This document shows positions 46,101-60,487 of a DNA stretch of 64,000 bases, piece by piece; the stretch's first letter is position 1; each line of letters opens with the position of its first letter. Origin of the DNA: Daphnia pulex (Eukaryota; Arthropoda; Branchiopoda; Diplostraca; Daphniidae); NCBI RefSeq assembly GCF_021134715.1, contig NC_060022.1:2361001-2425000 (forward strand), in the 5' to 3' direction. A program made the translations under genes and the position numbers. Below the pieces are notes generated by a model. That model had not been told where the DNA came from. It did no database searches and worked only from the letters and a program-made list of their open reading frames with translations.

Positions 46101-49100
46101 CTCTAATAAAAGATTCGACTTCTTTTCTTTTTTGTGTGTTTGTGTTGGATAGTTATTTCCCCCGGTGTAAGCATCTTTTCCTTTGGTGGAGAAACAACAC
46201 GCGTATAATGCAAATATAATAATAAAAAGGAAAAAGGGGGAAGAAGAAGAATATACGCGAGTCGAGTCAATCTTATTTCTGGGAAAAGGGCGGCGTTTGC
46301 CGAATGCAAAAAGGGAAGGATGTTGGCGAGCAGCGGAAGAAAAAAAAAGGGGGAAGCAGCTAAAGACTTTAGGGACTTTTGCGCTTCTCCATTCCATTGG
46401 GATAATACATGGGTTAAATGGGGAAAAAGGAAAAAAGAAAAGGAAATTCAGCTGGGCTACTATACCACGGCATAAATCGTTACTTAAAAGGTCCAAACGG
46501 TGGGCGGAATGTTGCCATGTTGTGTGTGTGTCTCCCCGATGGATCGCTTCGGATGGATGTGGGCGGCTGGTGAGTCACCCCGACCGATTTGCACTCTGCA
46601 CATTCATGTATATACTCCTCTCTCTCTCTCTTTCTGTGTTTTTATCATTTCCATTTGGGTTGTCATCATCTTCTTCTTCCACATGTTCCAGCTGGAAATG
46701 GCAACAAACCGGAGAGAGGCTCCTCCCATTTTCGCTGGGATATTGATGGAAATCATTTGCCCCGAGGATTCGTGACTTTCCGACAGTTAAACGTCTCTAG
46801 CCATCGTTAGTAAATCATGATAACGCACATTTTCCTAACCGAAATGGTGGTGGGGGGTTATACGCCGCATCCTTTTTTAACAGCATGGGTTGTGCAAAAG
46901 TTCTTTTTCTTTTTTTTTTAATTTATTTCTCGGCACCGTTTTAAATGCTGAGCGTTTATCAAGTGCTCGATTTGTCTTTGGCTTTTCTAGACGTTTTGTT
47001 TGGAAATCCATTTTATCGGGTTTGTCTTTGATTATTTTTCTTTTTCTCGGAATATGTCTGCTAGATCGATCTTCGGTCTGTTTTTGTGAGGCTCGTTTTC
47101 ATTTTGGGTGTTGTCGATGGACGTCCGAAAATCCGCTTTTTTTTCTAGTCATTTAAATCTCATTAAATTCTCCCAAGACAAAAAAAGTCAAATACTTTCA
47201 ACGTAGGGTTTTTCGTCTCTATTTATTGGGCGGATTTTCAAGAAATTCAAAGATGGAAACCATCTGTTTTCTTTTTTCTTTTAAACGTCCCCGCCCAAAA
47301 TGTATTTCAAAACTTATCCGATTAGAATTTCGTCGCATTTTCCCGTAGTAGTAAGAAAATCTTGATGTTGTTCCTCATTTCTTTTTTCATTACTTGAAAC
47401 CACACACGACGTCGCATTTTCAGACGGGATTATTTAAACGAGCTTCCCGCTGTTTTCTTCTTCCCGCTACCCAAAAAAGGGGGTAAGGAATGAAAAGTTC
47501 ATTTTTTGGTTGTTGTCCGGGGTCCCTTTTTTCTGATATAAAAATAATAAAAAGATTAAAAGAAATGAAGAAGGGAGAGAGATGCCTTGTTGTATGTATG
47601 TATGTGTGTGTGAGAGAGAGCTCTGCAAATCGTTTGATCCCTGCACGACTGAACCCGGAATGATCGGATTTGGTGCGGTGCGCGCGTGAAAAGCCGCGCG
47701 GGAGTGAAGCGACGAAGAACATAAAAATGGCAGCAGAAGCGAAAGAAAGAAAAAAGGGAAAAGAGAAACACACTCATATAAGATCTGACAATAAGAATGG
47801 GCTTGTCCTCCTCCATATAAATAGCTTCTCTCTCCTTTTTGATTTTTTGATTCTTAACTATTTTTACTTCTCCCGCAAGTTGAAGCGGAAAATAAAAGAA
47901 GAGATGCAATCACCGACGACCGAAAAGTCTTTTGCTTTCGACGACGCCACTCGACGTCGTCGGCGACGGGAAATCACCGCCGCACAGCAGGGAGAATGGG
48001 ACGGGGATGGGAAATGCGGTTATGTATTTTTAGAAAATGCTTGCGAGTGTGTGTGTGTGTGTGTGTCACTTGTTGATGTTTGACAATGTTTTCTTTTCAT
48101 CTATTTTGCCCTCGATTTATTCCCAATTTCTTTTCTTTTTTCTCGTTCATTTTCTGATTTATTTTTCGACCGGAAGTCGGAAAACTCGTTCGGCAAGGGT
48201 GTGTGGGGGTTCTTGATAGCTCTTTAACGTCATTCCTCATTTCCTTTTAAAAGAAAAGAACGAAAAAAAGGAACTTCTTGGAGGGGATTTGATGGAAAAA
48301 ACAGAAACAAGTTTTTTTTTTCGTTATTTCTTAACTTCCAAACTCTTGTCGGTCTGGGAAATGTGATCCAATCTCTCATCTTCTCCTTTCGTTCTCGGTG
48401 TGCACCCCCACCATCTCTACATCCCCTCCAAAAACTGGGAATGATGATGATGATGCGTCCTCCCTTTGGCTTTTGTGTGTTTAAAACATCTACCCAAAAA
48501 AGATTTATTATTATCTGATTTTCAACAGTCGGTTATTCATTTTTTAATCTAAAAAATGTTTAGAAATTTTAAAGCGAAGATTTTGAAACTTCATTTTTTC
48601 TTCCCGAATTGGCGATTGATAAAGTGTTGGCATGTTTTGTTCGAAAAACCCCTACAAGACTAAAAATGTTTCCATTTTTTGTTATCTTGTTTGCGTGTGT
48701 GGTTGGATAATGAAACTTTTTTTAAGGTTCTTATCTCTTGCCAGTTTTTGTATTTTCTGATAAATTTCGGGTGGGAGAAGATTCGAGTCTGAAACCGCAC
48801 CGCAATCCGGATAGCGGCTTGCAGTATGTTTGATTTTCTCCGGTAACCTCATCCGGCCACTGTAAGAGATGACGTCAAGAAAACTGCATCCTAACTGTCG
48901 AGATAAAAAAAAGGCCAACACATTTCGTCGACCAACAATAATTTTTCAGTATCAACGCTGTCAAATGATTTCCATTTCGTTAGCGACCGCAATTTCTGAT
49001 AAGTTTTTATCGCCCGCCTTCAATTGTTTTTAGTGTTCGGTGGGCGACGGTAAAAAAAGGCGGCGTGTGTTTGGGACCGGTTTTCATTTTGATTCTTCTG

Positions 49101-52100
49101 AATTTCTAGGAATCCCAAATTGTTAATCATATCCACAATGACTTGTCTGCTGTGAGAATGTCTAATTAATGTGGAGAAAATTACAAAAAGGAAAAAAGTC
49201 GAACCAGATTTGTCTGTTCCCTTTTTTCAATCCGGTGAATTGGATAAAAGGAAATAGTAAAAGAATTCCTTTCATCAATCTGACTAACTGGTGGTGTGAC
49301 AAAACTACTTGACGCTTCTGCGTGTCATCCCGATCGAAAATGATGCATCTCTTTTGATTTTTTCCTTCTCCTTTTTTCTCTCTCTCTCTTATACAGTTTT
49401 ATAGATTGCCACTTGGTGTGATGAGTCGTGCGTGTCGACGGCCGCCACCATCATCTTTTCCTTCCTCGTTCTCTCCTTTTTTTTATTTTTTATTTTTATG
49501 GATTGACGACGACCGAAAATCCGTCGTATACGTACGTATAGGGATTCGTCCAAGTGACCAATTCGGTCCGAGTCAAGGAGGGAACAAAAGAACAAGATCC
49601 CATCCAGCTCAGACTATAGAGTCGTGGTAATATGTGCTGTGTGTGTGTACGACATTCGCTTTAGATGTCAGTGGGTGTGTGTGTGTTGGGGGGGATATTG
49701 GGAAGTTGAATTACGAGAAATTGCGGTTGGAAAAGCGGGGCGGCCGTTGGTGGGGGGCTCTCTCTATGGCGGCGGCAGTATGTAGTTATAAAAGGATAAG
49801 GGACAGAATTGGATGGGAGGACATTGATGGCGCATGATGTGTGCGGATGCTCTTATTGGATGGATTGTCGTCATCGTCGTTATGTGATGATGACGGTTGT
49901 GTGTGTGCGAGGGGACTGGGGTTGTTTGAGGGGGAAAGGATGAAGGGAGTTATAACGGCCACACGAACCGTCCTACCAACATATCACCCGTCCATGGCCA
50001 TATATCTTCGCGTTCTGTCTGTCTGTCGTGTTCTTTCTTTTTGTGTTTGCTTCTTTCACGACCGGAGCAAAGGAAAGTCGTTCGGTTTTTTTCTTCTTCT
50101 TCTTCTTTTTTGACGCAATAGAAAAGTCATTGGCACTTTTATTTTTTAATAGTTGAGTTTTCTTTTTCGCCCCTTTTGTGAATATAAACACGTCGCGTCG
50201 TTTATTATTGGCGATAAAAAGGAGAGAGAGAGACGGGAATGAAAAGAGCCGGGGAGCAAAGTTTTGATTAAGGTTGTTTCGGCCAGGGCGAATGGGGGAG
50301 AAGAACGATTGGAACGTGATGACGAATGGCGTACGTACATAAAAAAAAAAGAGAGGGACGGGAAAAAAAGATCGTCCAAATTGATATTGCAATTCCTTCC
50401 TTTTAAAAAAAAAATAAAATAATTTTATTTTGATGTGGAATTCAATTCATTCTCCGACAAGGGGAAGAAAAAAAATATGATTTTTTCTTCTTCTTCTTCT
50501 TCGTTTTTGACTTTTCTCCGTGGGAATGTGACAGCGGGTGGGGCGGGATTGTGTACGGTCCGACTCGCAAAAACCCCGAACCCAAAAATCTTTCCATCGG
50601 CTCGGTTGTAGAAGAAGTTGCCGCCATTCGCTTCATCTTTTTCGACGTTCGGCCGGGGGTTCTTTTCTCTCTCTCTCCTTTTCACGCTGTTCGCTTCACT
50701 TGACATTTGATATACAGTGAAACTGCGCCGCATTTCCCAAACCATACGAAGTCATCGATGATTCGGAAAAAAAGAGAGAAATAATATTTAGATTCACTTC
50801 CCTTCTTATCCAACTTGGAATATTATTCCGTTTCAACAGTAGGGGGTCCTCCAGGCTCTCTCCTTGTGCTTGGGTTCTCACGTACGTACCTCCTTCGCAC
50901 TCTCTCCGTCAAACGTCACGTCGACAAAGAAAGGGGAAAAAAAAGGACGGACGACTTGGAAATCCGACAGGGCGGAACGTTTCATGAGATCATTTTATTT
51001 TGTCAAATATGAAATTTTTTTTTCACTATGGAATAAATCCGCTTACATCATTGGATTTTGTGTGTGTGTGTGAAAGGCACAGCAGATGTATGTATACAAG
51101 ACATTATACATCCGTGACGTTGGCGAGTTTATTTACCTTCTATAGCACAAAATGGTGGGGGGAAAATTGAACTATAGGCATCTGCAATTTCTTTTCTACA
51201 CGACTGTCCGAAACTGCAGCATTTTGAACCGGACGGACGGGAGAGAGAAGAAAATAAAAGTGTGTTCTATTTTTGGTTTGGATTTTTTGGAGATGAGAGA
51301 CAGTCTAAAATAGGGGGAGTTTGGTTGGGCCAAAAAAAAGAAAACGAAAAAACGGGGGAGATGTAAGCCACTTTTGCCCACTAAAAACACCCAACTCGTT
51401 TGGGATCCCAGTGTAGGACGATATTTTTAGCCGTAGACCCCCGAAAGTCGTTAGTAGTAAATACTTGGACATGGTTCACGGTGTCTATATAGCAAATTGG
51501 CGGGGGGGTTTCGTTCAAAATTGCCGCTCTGACGCCATTCGTACGTGTCTGTTGACCATCTTCTTTCCAACTAAAAGTATCGCCAGTTTGTTTTTTTTTG
51601 ATCCAACAGATTTAGGCAGTAAAGGGAGAGCTGAGTGGAAAGACACTTGTGAATCTTTTTGATTAGTTAACGTTAACGCTCAAGTCGTTGCTTATTAGCT
51701 CCGACTTGTGTGTGTCCAATCGGAATGGTGCTGGTGCTGGGGAGAAGGAATTTCTACGTTCGTGATTTTGGTTGGCTTCTTGACAAGGATCACTTAATCA
51801 AGTCATCAGAGAAATGTTTCAAAAAAAGAAAAAGGTTTTTTCTATATTTTTTTTATTTGTGGTGGCTGGTCTTTCGGTTCGTACCAATTAGTCAAATTGG
51901 ATGCGACACTGGGAGAAGAAGAAGAAGAAGAATTTGACATTTTCTTTTTGGTTGTTGAACGCAGCTGGCCGTGACCGATAGGACGGAAAATCAGCTTCGC
52001 CGCTGCTGCCACCGCTACATCTTTTTCCACCCTTTTTCCTTTTTTGTTTGTCAAAGGTGACGACGATGTCGTCACTGTCGACTGTCATTAAGTCGCAATT

Positions 52101-55100
52101 CACCAGAGCCACGGGCTAAGCTCTAAGCGAGTCTGCACGAAAATTCGATTACAGTCTCACAACGCATACAGCACACCCCCAGACAGACAGACACAATCAA
52201 CGGCCCTTTTTTTATTTTCTATTATTTATTCTCTGTTAGACAAGCGCAAAATGGAATAGAGAAAATTGGTTAAATTGTTGTTGTTGTACAGGGCAGACAT
52301 CGTTTTCTATTTGATTATATCATCATCTTCCTTAACTAAAAAGGAAAAAGGAAAAAACAGCTAAGCGGTTGGCGGCTGTTTGCCGGAGCGTGTGATGCGA
52401 TGCGTCGTCGCCTTGGCCGTGTCTTTGTCACTGGACTTGATTGAATGAGAATTGTTGTTGCACTCTTCTTCTCTCTCTCAATCCACCAGCAGTCAGCCGC
52501 ACAAAAGAGGAAAGGATAAGGTCAAAGGTCGTTCCACCCCATTGGATTTGTCTTCTCCTTTTTTCGCCCTCGGGAGGAAGGAAAAAGAGTTTGCGGGTCT
52601 TGTGGTGTGTGGATGCGATAGACCCCCGCACGAGTCCATCACGTGACTGCTTCGTGTGTCTGTATAGTTTGGGGGGGGAGAGAAGAAAATGTATTATATA
52701 AGCCTATATGGAAATGATGATTACTCTACCGAGGACAGGCACTGGCGAATGATTACAATCCATCCCGACGAGATGAAGGAGAGAAACAAAAAAAGTCCCA
52801 CTGGTAATTTTCCACTAGGGGTTTTTAGCTGCTCGGTACCGCCGCCGCCACCACCAGCCGTCGGTTGGCTGGTTATCATTGGGTCCTACCAATTTCCCCC
52901 CTCCGTTATTTTGTTTTTCTTTTGAACACAAAAGAGGAAAGAGAGAGTTATTCACGTCATCATTCGTATGTGTAAGCTAGAGTTATTGTTTGTTGTCATG
53001 GCGGAGGGTTATATGTTGCGCGCAGCGAAAGAAAATTGCGCATTCCATTTTTGTTTTTGTTATTTTCCCTCTCTCGCCCGTTTTGTTATTGGTCTGATGG
53101 ACTACTACGAGTACTATACTCTTTTTACCTTCCAGCAATAAAAACTGGGCAGAGTGGACGCTGAAATTGATGGAGGGGAAATACATATATATTTTTTGTC
53201 GGTATCCGATTATTCCCGTACGTGAGTTTTGAACACACACGGCCGCCGACCCGATGGTTGTGAAGTTGTGTAGGCCTCTTGTATATATTGTTGTCGGGGA
53301 ACCTTGTTTTTCCCTTCCGTTTGAAACGGATGGATTGCCCAGAAAGCGAGTCGAGGAGGGGGGGAGAGCAGAGAAAAATCGTCTGTGTTCCGTTACACGT
53401 AATAACGTTCACATTAACCCGGGTGAAATATGGGCACGGGATCTACACACACCCCTGCTGAGATTCTCTTCTTCTTTTTGTGTGTGCGTTGGATATTTTT
53501 CTTTTGATTCTTTTTTTCTCGCTTCGTCATGGATTCTAATGAGATTCTATTCTCTCGCTCGTTCGCTGGCGCGTCCGGTTGGGGTCGACTCAAGGTGAAG
53601 GAGAGAAAAGAACGAAAAAATATCTCCCCAGCACACGACGATGGAAAAAAAAAAACGGGAGAAAGAGCGCAGGGAATCGTGATCGAGATTCTGGTCGGGA
53701 CTTATGAACAAGTGGTGGTGGGATATCGCCAACCCAGCCAACCAAATAAATACATAAATAAATAAATGATAACTTAAAAAAGAAGTAGAAGAAGGGGTCG
53801 AGGGGAAGTGCGAGTTATAACACCCGCCGAGAGAGAGAGACGATTTTCTTCGTGATGATGTCATTGCCGAGTTGAGGACTCTCAAAATGGCGTCGGAGAA
53901 GAAGAAGAAGAAGAAGTAGATTTTTCATTTATTTGCCTTTACAAAAGTACGTCCACAATGAGGACCCAGGGACGTTTTCTCCTTTTCTTGTTATTTTCTT
54001 TATTTAGAAGATAATTGAATGGATCGTAATGGAAAAAAAAGATCGGGGGGAAACGGGAGGAGTCTGGAAATAGCTCGACCTCGCCCGCACGCGCCAACTT
54101 TCAACAATCCTTTTTTTTCTTCTTCTTCTTCTATTTTCTAGCGTCCATTTTGCTGGACCCCATATCTCCTCTTTTACCCCCCTACAGGATCGCTCCCAAC
54201 TTGTCTAAAGAGAGAGAAAAACAAGCCCTACTAGCCCGTGTTAAAAAACACTGCAAAGCTCTCACCCCCCGTCCAACTTTTCTTCGGTGTCTTTCACTAT
54301 AAAACGACGACCAGCCAGAAATAAACGAGTCACTAAACAAGAGTGAGTGAGTTGTAACACTCGAATAAATATCAAGTTGGAAACGGCCTACACACATTTG
54401 TCGAGCATTGACCTCCTTAATTTTTCTTTTTCTTTCAATGTTTTTATTATTTTTCATTCGACAGATTGCCACGATGGGAATGTGCTTTTTTTTTTAAAGA
54501 TTTCAAAGTTCAATTGTTTCTTTTGTATTTCTTTTTAAATATTATCGGCCAGTCGCCCTTTTTATTTTTTAACTTCATCGTGTCGCGCGAGTTTCAACAG
54601 AATCCAAAAGATTCTGGGCGTGAAATTCTTGTGAAAGCAAGTCGGGATGGGGGGAGGGGGACTGGGCTGGAAAACTATACACGCACCCGACCATCCATCA
54701 ACTTCTTTTTCCTAGCTAGAGATTCTCGACTTTGTCCCTTATCTTCCACAACTCGAAAAAGGAGAGAGAAAAAAAGTTGTTTCTTCTTGCCACATATTTC
54801 TGAGCAGGGAATTCCTCCACCGTATTAGAATTGTTAATTGACCTCTTTGTTGCTCTCGTCTGCGGTGGTTTTCCCTTTTCTCTTGTCTGGTCCAACATGG
54901 AAGAAAAAAAAGGGAGTCGCTCCTCTCCGATTCCACACGTCATTCTCTTTGCCACACCCTCACCACCACCAGAAGAAATCAAAATGTTTCGAAGAACGTG
55001 TGTGTGTGTTTCACTCGTCTCACAAGAGGCTACTAATGTGTTTGTCAATAGCCTTCGAGATATCGAGCTCATCGATCCAATCCGGGCCGGCCGTGCGGAA

Positions 55101-56383
55101 GGTTTTTCTCATCTATTTATTATAGGGAAAGAGAAGGGAGAGAGAGAGACCTTTCTGGTTTCTGGTCGTTTGCTTGTTGTTGATGTTGTTTGAGACCATA
55201 TTAGGTCGAGAACCCGAGACGTAGACATTGTTGAATCGATATCACTACTACTACTCTTATATATAGAGAGAGACTTATACTTGTACCACCATCACACCAG
55301 CCGGGCAGTACCACTGGCAGACATACAGAGAGGTCCATTGCGGCCCCGCCTTGTTTTGTTTCTCCCCCCCCCCATCTCGCCAATCGATTCAGACACACAA
55401 TTTCAAATGAGATTACCGTGCCAACAAAAGAGAAAAAGAATGCCAGCAAGAGAGTCTTTAGACTTAATCTGTTCGTGTGTGTGTGTGTGTGTGTGGGGAG
55501 GTAAAAGATTGTTGTGTGTATAAAAACAGAAGGGAAAAAAAGTTGCCCGGCAGCTGCTGCTGCTGCTGTGCCCGGCTTGCTGCCTTTGCTGGCCGCCAAA
55601 TCTATCAGGTCGATGCCAAATTGCATGTTTGTCTTTTACAGAGAGACGCGCGCACGCGGGCGCTCTCCATTCGTTGCTTCCTTCCTCCGCACACACACAC
55701 ACCCGAAACTTTTTTTTCTTATTTTTTTTTTTTATTTTTTGCCCGTCTCCCGTCTGGGACCGGCCTCCGCCGCTGCCGTTACGAGGGAGGAGTTTTTTGG
55801 TCTGTCCACCTATTTGCGTGTGTCTGGGCTACCAACTGGAGCGAAGCAATAAGCTGGCAAAGAGAGAGAGAGAACTTCAGGGGGAAGTTGTCTATAGCGC
55901 AAACTTAAACAAAGTAACTAACCACACCCTTACAGTCTCTTTCTCGACTGCGAATTTACAGAATAATAATATCCCCCCCCCCAAAAAAAAAAAAGTTTTC
56001 AATTTGAAATAAAAGAAAAAGTTGACGTCGTCTCCGGTTTTCTTCATTTTAATTTGAGCAGCAGCAGCAGCGGCGGCACCAGCAACGACAATTAGTTGAA
56101 GCCGACACAAAGTCGCCAAAGTTTTTATTTACATATTAGAAAAGTAGAGGGAACTAACTACTGTTAATGTGATTCAAAGTTTTTTCGGGGGTCCCGCGCC
56201 AGCAGCTGTTGCGAGATCTTAAATTTTGTTTGTTTGTTCCCGTTGAAACTATATAATTGAATTTTCTACTTGATTTGTATTTTGGGTTGTTGTAATCGAT
56301 ATCGATCGTCCCCCCTTCAAATACTTTTTTGTTTTATTTTTCTTCTTTTTTTTCTATTTGCCGATGTCGTCGTTGGTCTTTGT

Positions 56384-56486
56384 CTCCCCAGAGCGTTGAC
56401 GTCACGGGCTATTTGAGAGTCGAGCCGGAACCGAACGACGACGACGACGGTGGCGGCGGCGGCGAGTGCGCGTGACCGCTGCCGGG
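56384..56486 (+). promoter_or_regulatory. CpG-rich patch with CRE site, promoter or exon candidate
   Basis: TGACGTCA, a full cAMP-response/ATF element, lies near 56397. It is followed by GAC and GGC triplet runs and many CpGs, in sharp contrast with the T-rich sequence before it. The patch also begins right after a good acceptor (TTTGTCTCCCCAG). The frame after that acceptor stays open for about 27 codons to TGA. It may be a leader exon, a start-site region, or a terminal coding exon of an unseen gene. Confidence 0.3.
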
Positions 56487-59112
56487 GTGTGGGTGGTTTA
56501 TGTTGGGTGGGGTCTGGGTCTTGTGTGTGTGTGTGTGCTGTGTTGTTATTCTGCTGTTTTTCTGCGAATTATTAGTTTTGTTTTTTGTCTAATTTTATTC
56601 TCGCCGTTTCTGCCAGGAAGGGCAAAGAAAAGGAAATCATCGCCTCCGCCATTTAATTTTACAGTTGCGAATCGAAATGTGAAGAGAGAGAGAAAAGAGA
56701 AAAAGAATTCCGCATAGTCTTTTTTCTTTTATTATTAGTTTTCTCTCTTTCTACGTCTTTGAAGGGGAAACATATCAAAGAGAGGACCCGCCCCTCCGTT
56801 GACTTCCAAACCGTATGTGTCCGTCCGTCGGTCCGTCCGTCTGCGGCTTATCTTTTCAACAGCCGGTGCTGGCCCGACTCGATTCCTCTTCCTCTCCCCT
56901 CTTTCTTTCTAGCAGCGCATTACTGTGCGTGTGTGTGTGTGGAACAGGCTACTACTATCCATCTCACACAATCCCATACAAATAATAATAAAGTAACAGA
57001 AAGAAGAACAGCCGTTAAAATTGAAATCGAAACAGAAAATCTTTTTAAAACGTTAACTGGTGGAAAAGGAGGGCCTCTTCGCCCTCTTGTGTAATGGCCG
57101 TATACGGCGTTAATTCGAAACGTGTAACACACACGAGAGAGTGAGCGTACGCAAGAGTTGTCGGGTTGCGTCATCCATTGGCCAGAAGAGCGAGCGAGCA
57201 AAGAAGTCAACTCTCTTCTTCTTTTCTTCTTGTTCGTCTCTTTTGTGACTCTGCTGCTGCTGCTGATGTTTCCAAATGAAGTGGCGCGGCAGCAGCAGTG
57301 TGATGGCCAGCGCCGTCCATTCCATCCATCCATCCATCATCATTTTCAACAGCTGCGGGCTGCTAGCTGCTAGCTGTTGAATCACCGGGGAAATTGATAA
57401 GACTCTTTCGGGATGAACGCTGCGTGTTTTTATTTTTCATTTTCTTTCTTGTTTTTTTATTTTTTTTTATTAGATATTTTTTTTATTTATTATTTTACAA
57501 GACAAGAACAACAACAAACTGGCAGAGAGAGAGAGAGAGAAAATGGGGACAAATTATGAATTATGATTCAAAAATGTCGAGAAAGGAAAAACAAAAAAAT
57601 GAAATCAAATAAATAATCGGGGGGACCTATTTTGTTTGACGTGAGTCATATCAATTTTTATTTCATTTCGTCTCCTCTCTGTTTAAGGGGGAAGGCTTAT
57701 CCATCGAATCGAAAGAGAGACACAAAAAATAAAAACAGAAAAATAGTTGCGTACGATTCTGTTTTCTTCGACTTTTATGGCCTGGGTGTTGTTTTTTTGT
57801 TTCTTGTCAGTTTAGGAGCCAAAGTTGACTCTCCTCCTGATTTGAGTCACGTGGGAGGAAGGAGAAAAAATTTAAAAAATAAAAAAAAAAGAAGTTGGTC
57901 CGTCGTGCGCCAATGTCTATTCCCGGTGAGTCAAGACGCGCGGCGGCCGGTTCCAACAACAACAACACCAACACCACCACCGCCAGCATCATCAGAGTTA
58001 TACCGAGAAGCTCGGCACAAAATGGGCGTGAGACTATTTAACTCGACGTTGACGGACACACGACGGCCTTTTGTTCAGCGCAGAGTTTTTTTCTTTCCTC
58101 CTCCAAACTGTTTAGTACGACTCCAACCCACATTGAAGAACTGGCCGTATCTAAATAGATGCAGATAGGGAAGAAGAAAACGGAATAGAATCAGACGGTA
58201 GGGAGAGGGGGCAAATGTGAATATTCTTTTTCTGGCTATTTGTTTTGGCCGCGGACAACAAAAGAACTTGTCTTGCACGCGCACCGCCCAAAAGCTTCCG
58301 CATCTTTTTCGAGAACTCTTTCTATGCTGCTGCTGCTGCTCCTTGTATTCTTCAACTTTACTTTTATACACAAAAGTAAAAAGTAGAGAAAAGATTAAAA
58401 CTTTATTCTCTTCTTTCTTTTTTTTTCTATTTGGTTTGAAAATGTTTCGGGGTTTGGAAGGGGGAACAGTAAGGAGCTAGAGGATAAAGAGAGGCAGAAG
58501 GAATTGGTTTGGCCCGATTGATTTACAACGAATTGGAAGGACCGTGTCACCCGGGTGGCCGGCTCCTCTGTCTCTCTTTCTCTCTGTGTGTGCTGCTACG
58601 ATTGCATCGCATCCAAAGACACGAGAGTGTGTTGTCTAGTACGTATACTTGGGTGTACCGTATCGACCTTTTTTTTTTTCTTTCCCTCTTTATCGGCTGC
58701 CTGCCATCGACTGTGAATGAGAGAAGGGCAATCTTGGTATTTTATATCCTTCGTGCCCGTTCGCTTCGCTTCGTTTCTCTTTTGTTTTTGTTTCTTTTTT
58801 CGCTTCAACTTCGTGAACCGATTCTAATCTCCCCGGCAGTTGTCCTTCTTCAAACGGCCCTTTAAATGCCCACCTCTCTTGTTGTCTTTTGCCTCGTGTG
58901 TGTGTGTAGTACCTTGTACTGCTTCGGGGTAAGAGTAGTAAAGTAATAATAATAATGCTTTTCTTGCTTAGACACAACCATATACCACCTGGTGGGGGCA
59001 GCGCATTCGTTTGTTTTGCGCCATTTTAGGCCGGAGAAAAGTCGAGAGAGAGAAACGTGATTCCCGATTTTTATGTCTTTTGTCCTTTTTTTCTTTGTGT
59101 CTTCTTTAACAG

Positions 59113-59321
59113 CTCCTGGGACACACGTACGCAAGACAACAACAACAACCGGACAAGCAGGAGAAGAAGAAGAAAAGTGTTTGGCTGATTTGGACACTGC
59201 CACGTTTAGAGACGCTGTTAACCTGTTGAGGATCGACCGCACTACCCGACGTCACTTAATCCTTCGTTTCCCATTCGAGTCGCGTCAGCTGGCCAACCCG
59301 ATCGAATGTCGATGATTGACG
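59113..59321 (+). other. Candidate leader exon with start codon
   Basis: A 209-base segment follows a strong acceptor (TTTTTTTCTTTGTGTCTTCTTTAACAG without interruption by AG) and ends at a GTAAGT donor. Its composition is balanced, unlike the flanks. ATG at 59306 opens M-S-M-I-D and runs into the donor, with an in-frame stop upstream at 59219. That is the layout of a first coding exon whose remainder lies downstream, perhaps beyond the window. Another frame is open across the exon for 67 codons but stops six bases before the donor, which is less likely to be coding. Confidence 0.4.
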
Positions 59322-60343
59322 GTAAGTCCAACATCCAATTTTCATTCTTTTTTGGGGTTACATCATTGGGCCGAATGGTGTGGCGGCTAGATGACGTCTT
59401 GATGGCCGACGATGATGATGATGATTCAACCCGACATCTATTTAAAATTTTACTGCCAAATTTTCGGTGTTGGAGGGAATTTTGGGTTTTTATTAGGTGG
59501 GAAGGCTAATAGCCGAATAGGAGGGAAACTTTTAGAACTTGATGTCAAACAAACAGCTGTGTCTGTGTGTGAGTGTTTGTGTCGCTTGTTTGTGTTTTTC
59601 ACCCTCGTCGACAGCCAATTGTCATTTGGTCTGGGGTAATAAGAGGCAGAAAAAGAACAGCTGCCGCGGTACTTTCAAACAACCGAAAACCGAAAGGAAT
59701 TTTTTTTCTTTTTTCCTTTTTATTTTTTTCTCCCCTTGAATTTCTGGGATATGGACGCATGATGAGTATTACGGTAGTTAGAATGCGCCCCACTGTTTTT
59801 CTTTTTCTTTTTTTTTTGATTATTCTATCGCTGTGACGTAAGCGATGGGATTGTGTCGGCCGAGATGACACGTAGAAAGAGAAATGTTCGTTTTTGATCC
59901 TCCCGATTGATGGATTCCTTTGTTTTATTTTTCCCCTTTTCTTGTTGTTGTTTTATCTCATTTTACCTCGCCATTCATTGTCCCGATACATCGAACAACA
60001 TCCTCCATTCTCTCTCTCTGCCGGCCAGACCGGCCAAAGATAAGCGAAATGGAGAGAATACGAAACAAAAAAAGAAGAGAGCCCGGTGTGTGTGTGTCTG
60101 TGTGATTTGTTATCGGTTCGATGTTGTTTTGAATGAATAAAAAAAGAAGAAGGAGGAGGGAAACAGTAAAAAACAACCAGGAGAGAGAAAAGGACGCGAG
60201 TTCCTGCAGTTTTATAGCCTCCTCCTCCTCCTGTCTATATGGCATTAAATATATACAGAGTAATGGTCGGCTTGCTTACTTTATTGAGCTGCTTTTCTGC
60301 CGAATGGCGAATCGGGAAAAACAAAAAAAAAAACAAGAGGAAA

Positions 60344-60487
60344 ATGGAGGACGGTTTCACTTTGGAATTGACCTCAGAGGCGATCTATGTTGTGGATGAG
60401 ATTCACGATGAATCTTTGAAGAAGAAAAAAAAACAACTTTGCCCAGCCGAGGGGCTATACAGCAAAGTCGCTAAGAGAATGAAATAA
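60344..60487 (+). CDS. Doubtful 47-residue open frame
   Basis: Starts GAAAATGGAGG in good context and reads MEDGFTLELTSEAIYVVDE, then a Lys run, then a basic end. Composition is more protein-like than its surroundings. No known homologue or splice support. Confidence 0.15.
   Translation: MEDGFTLELTSEAIYVVDEIHDESLKKKKKQLCPAEGLYSKVAKRMK

Noticed and set aside
46183..46746. Overlapping long frames on both strands
   Set aside because: Both reflect purine/pyrimidine strand bias that removes stops. There are runs of Lys/Glu/Arg on one strand and Phe/Ser on the other, with no domain.
57632..58168. 178-codon open frame on the plus strand
   Set aside because: Low-complexity sequence with repeated AAC/ACC triplets and poly(A) tracts; no protein family resemblance.
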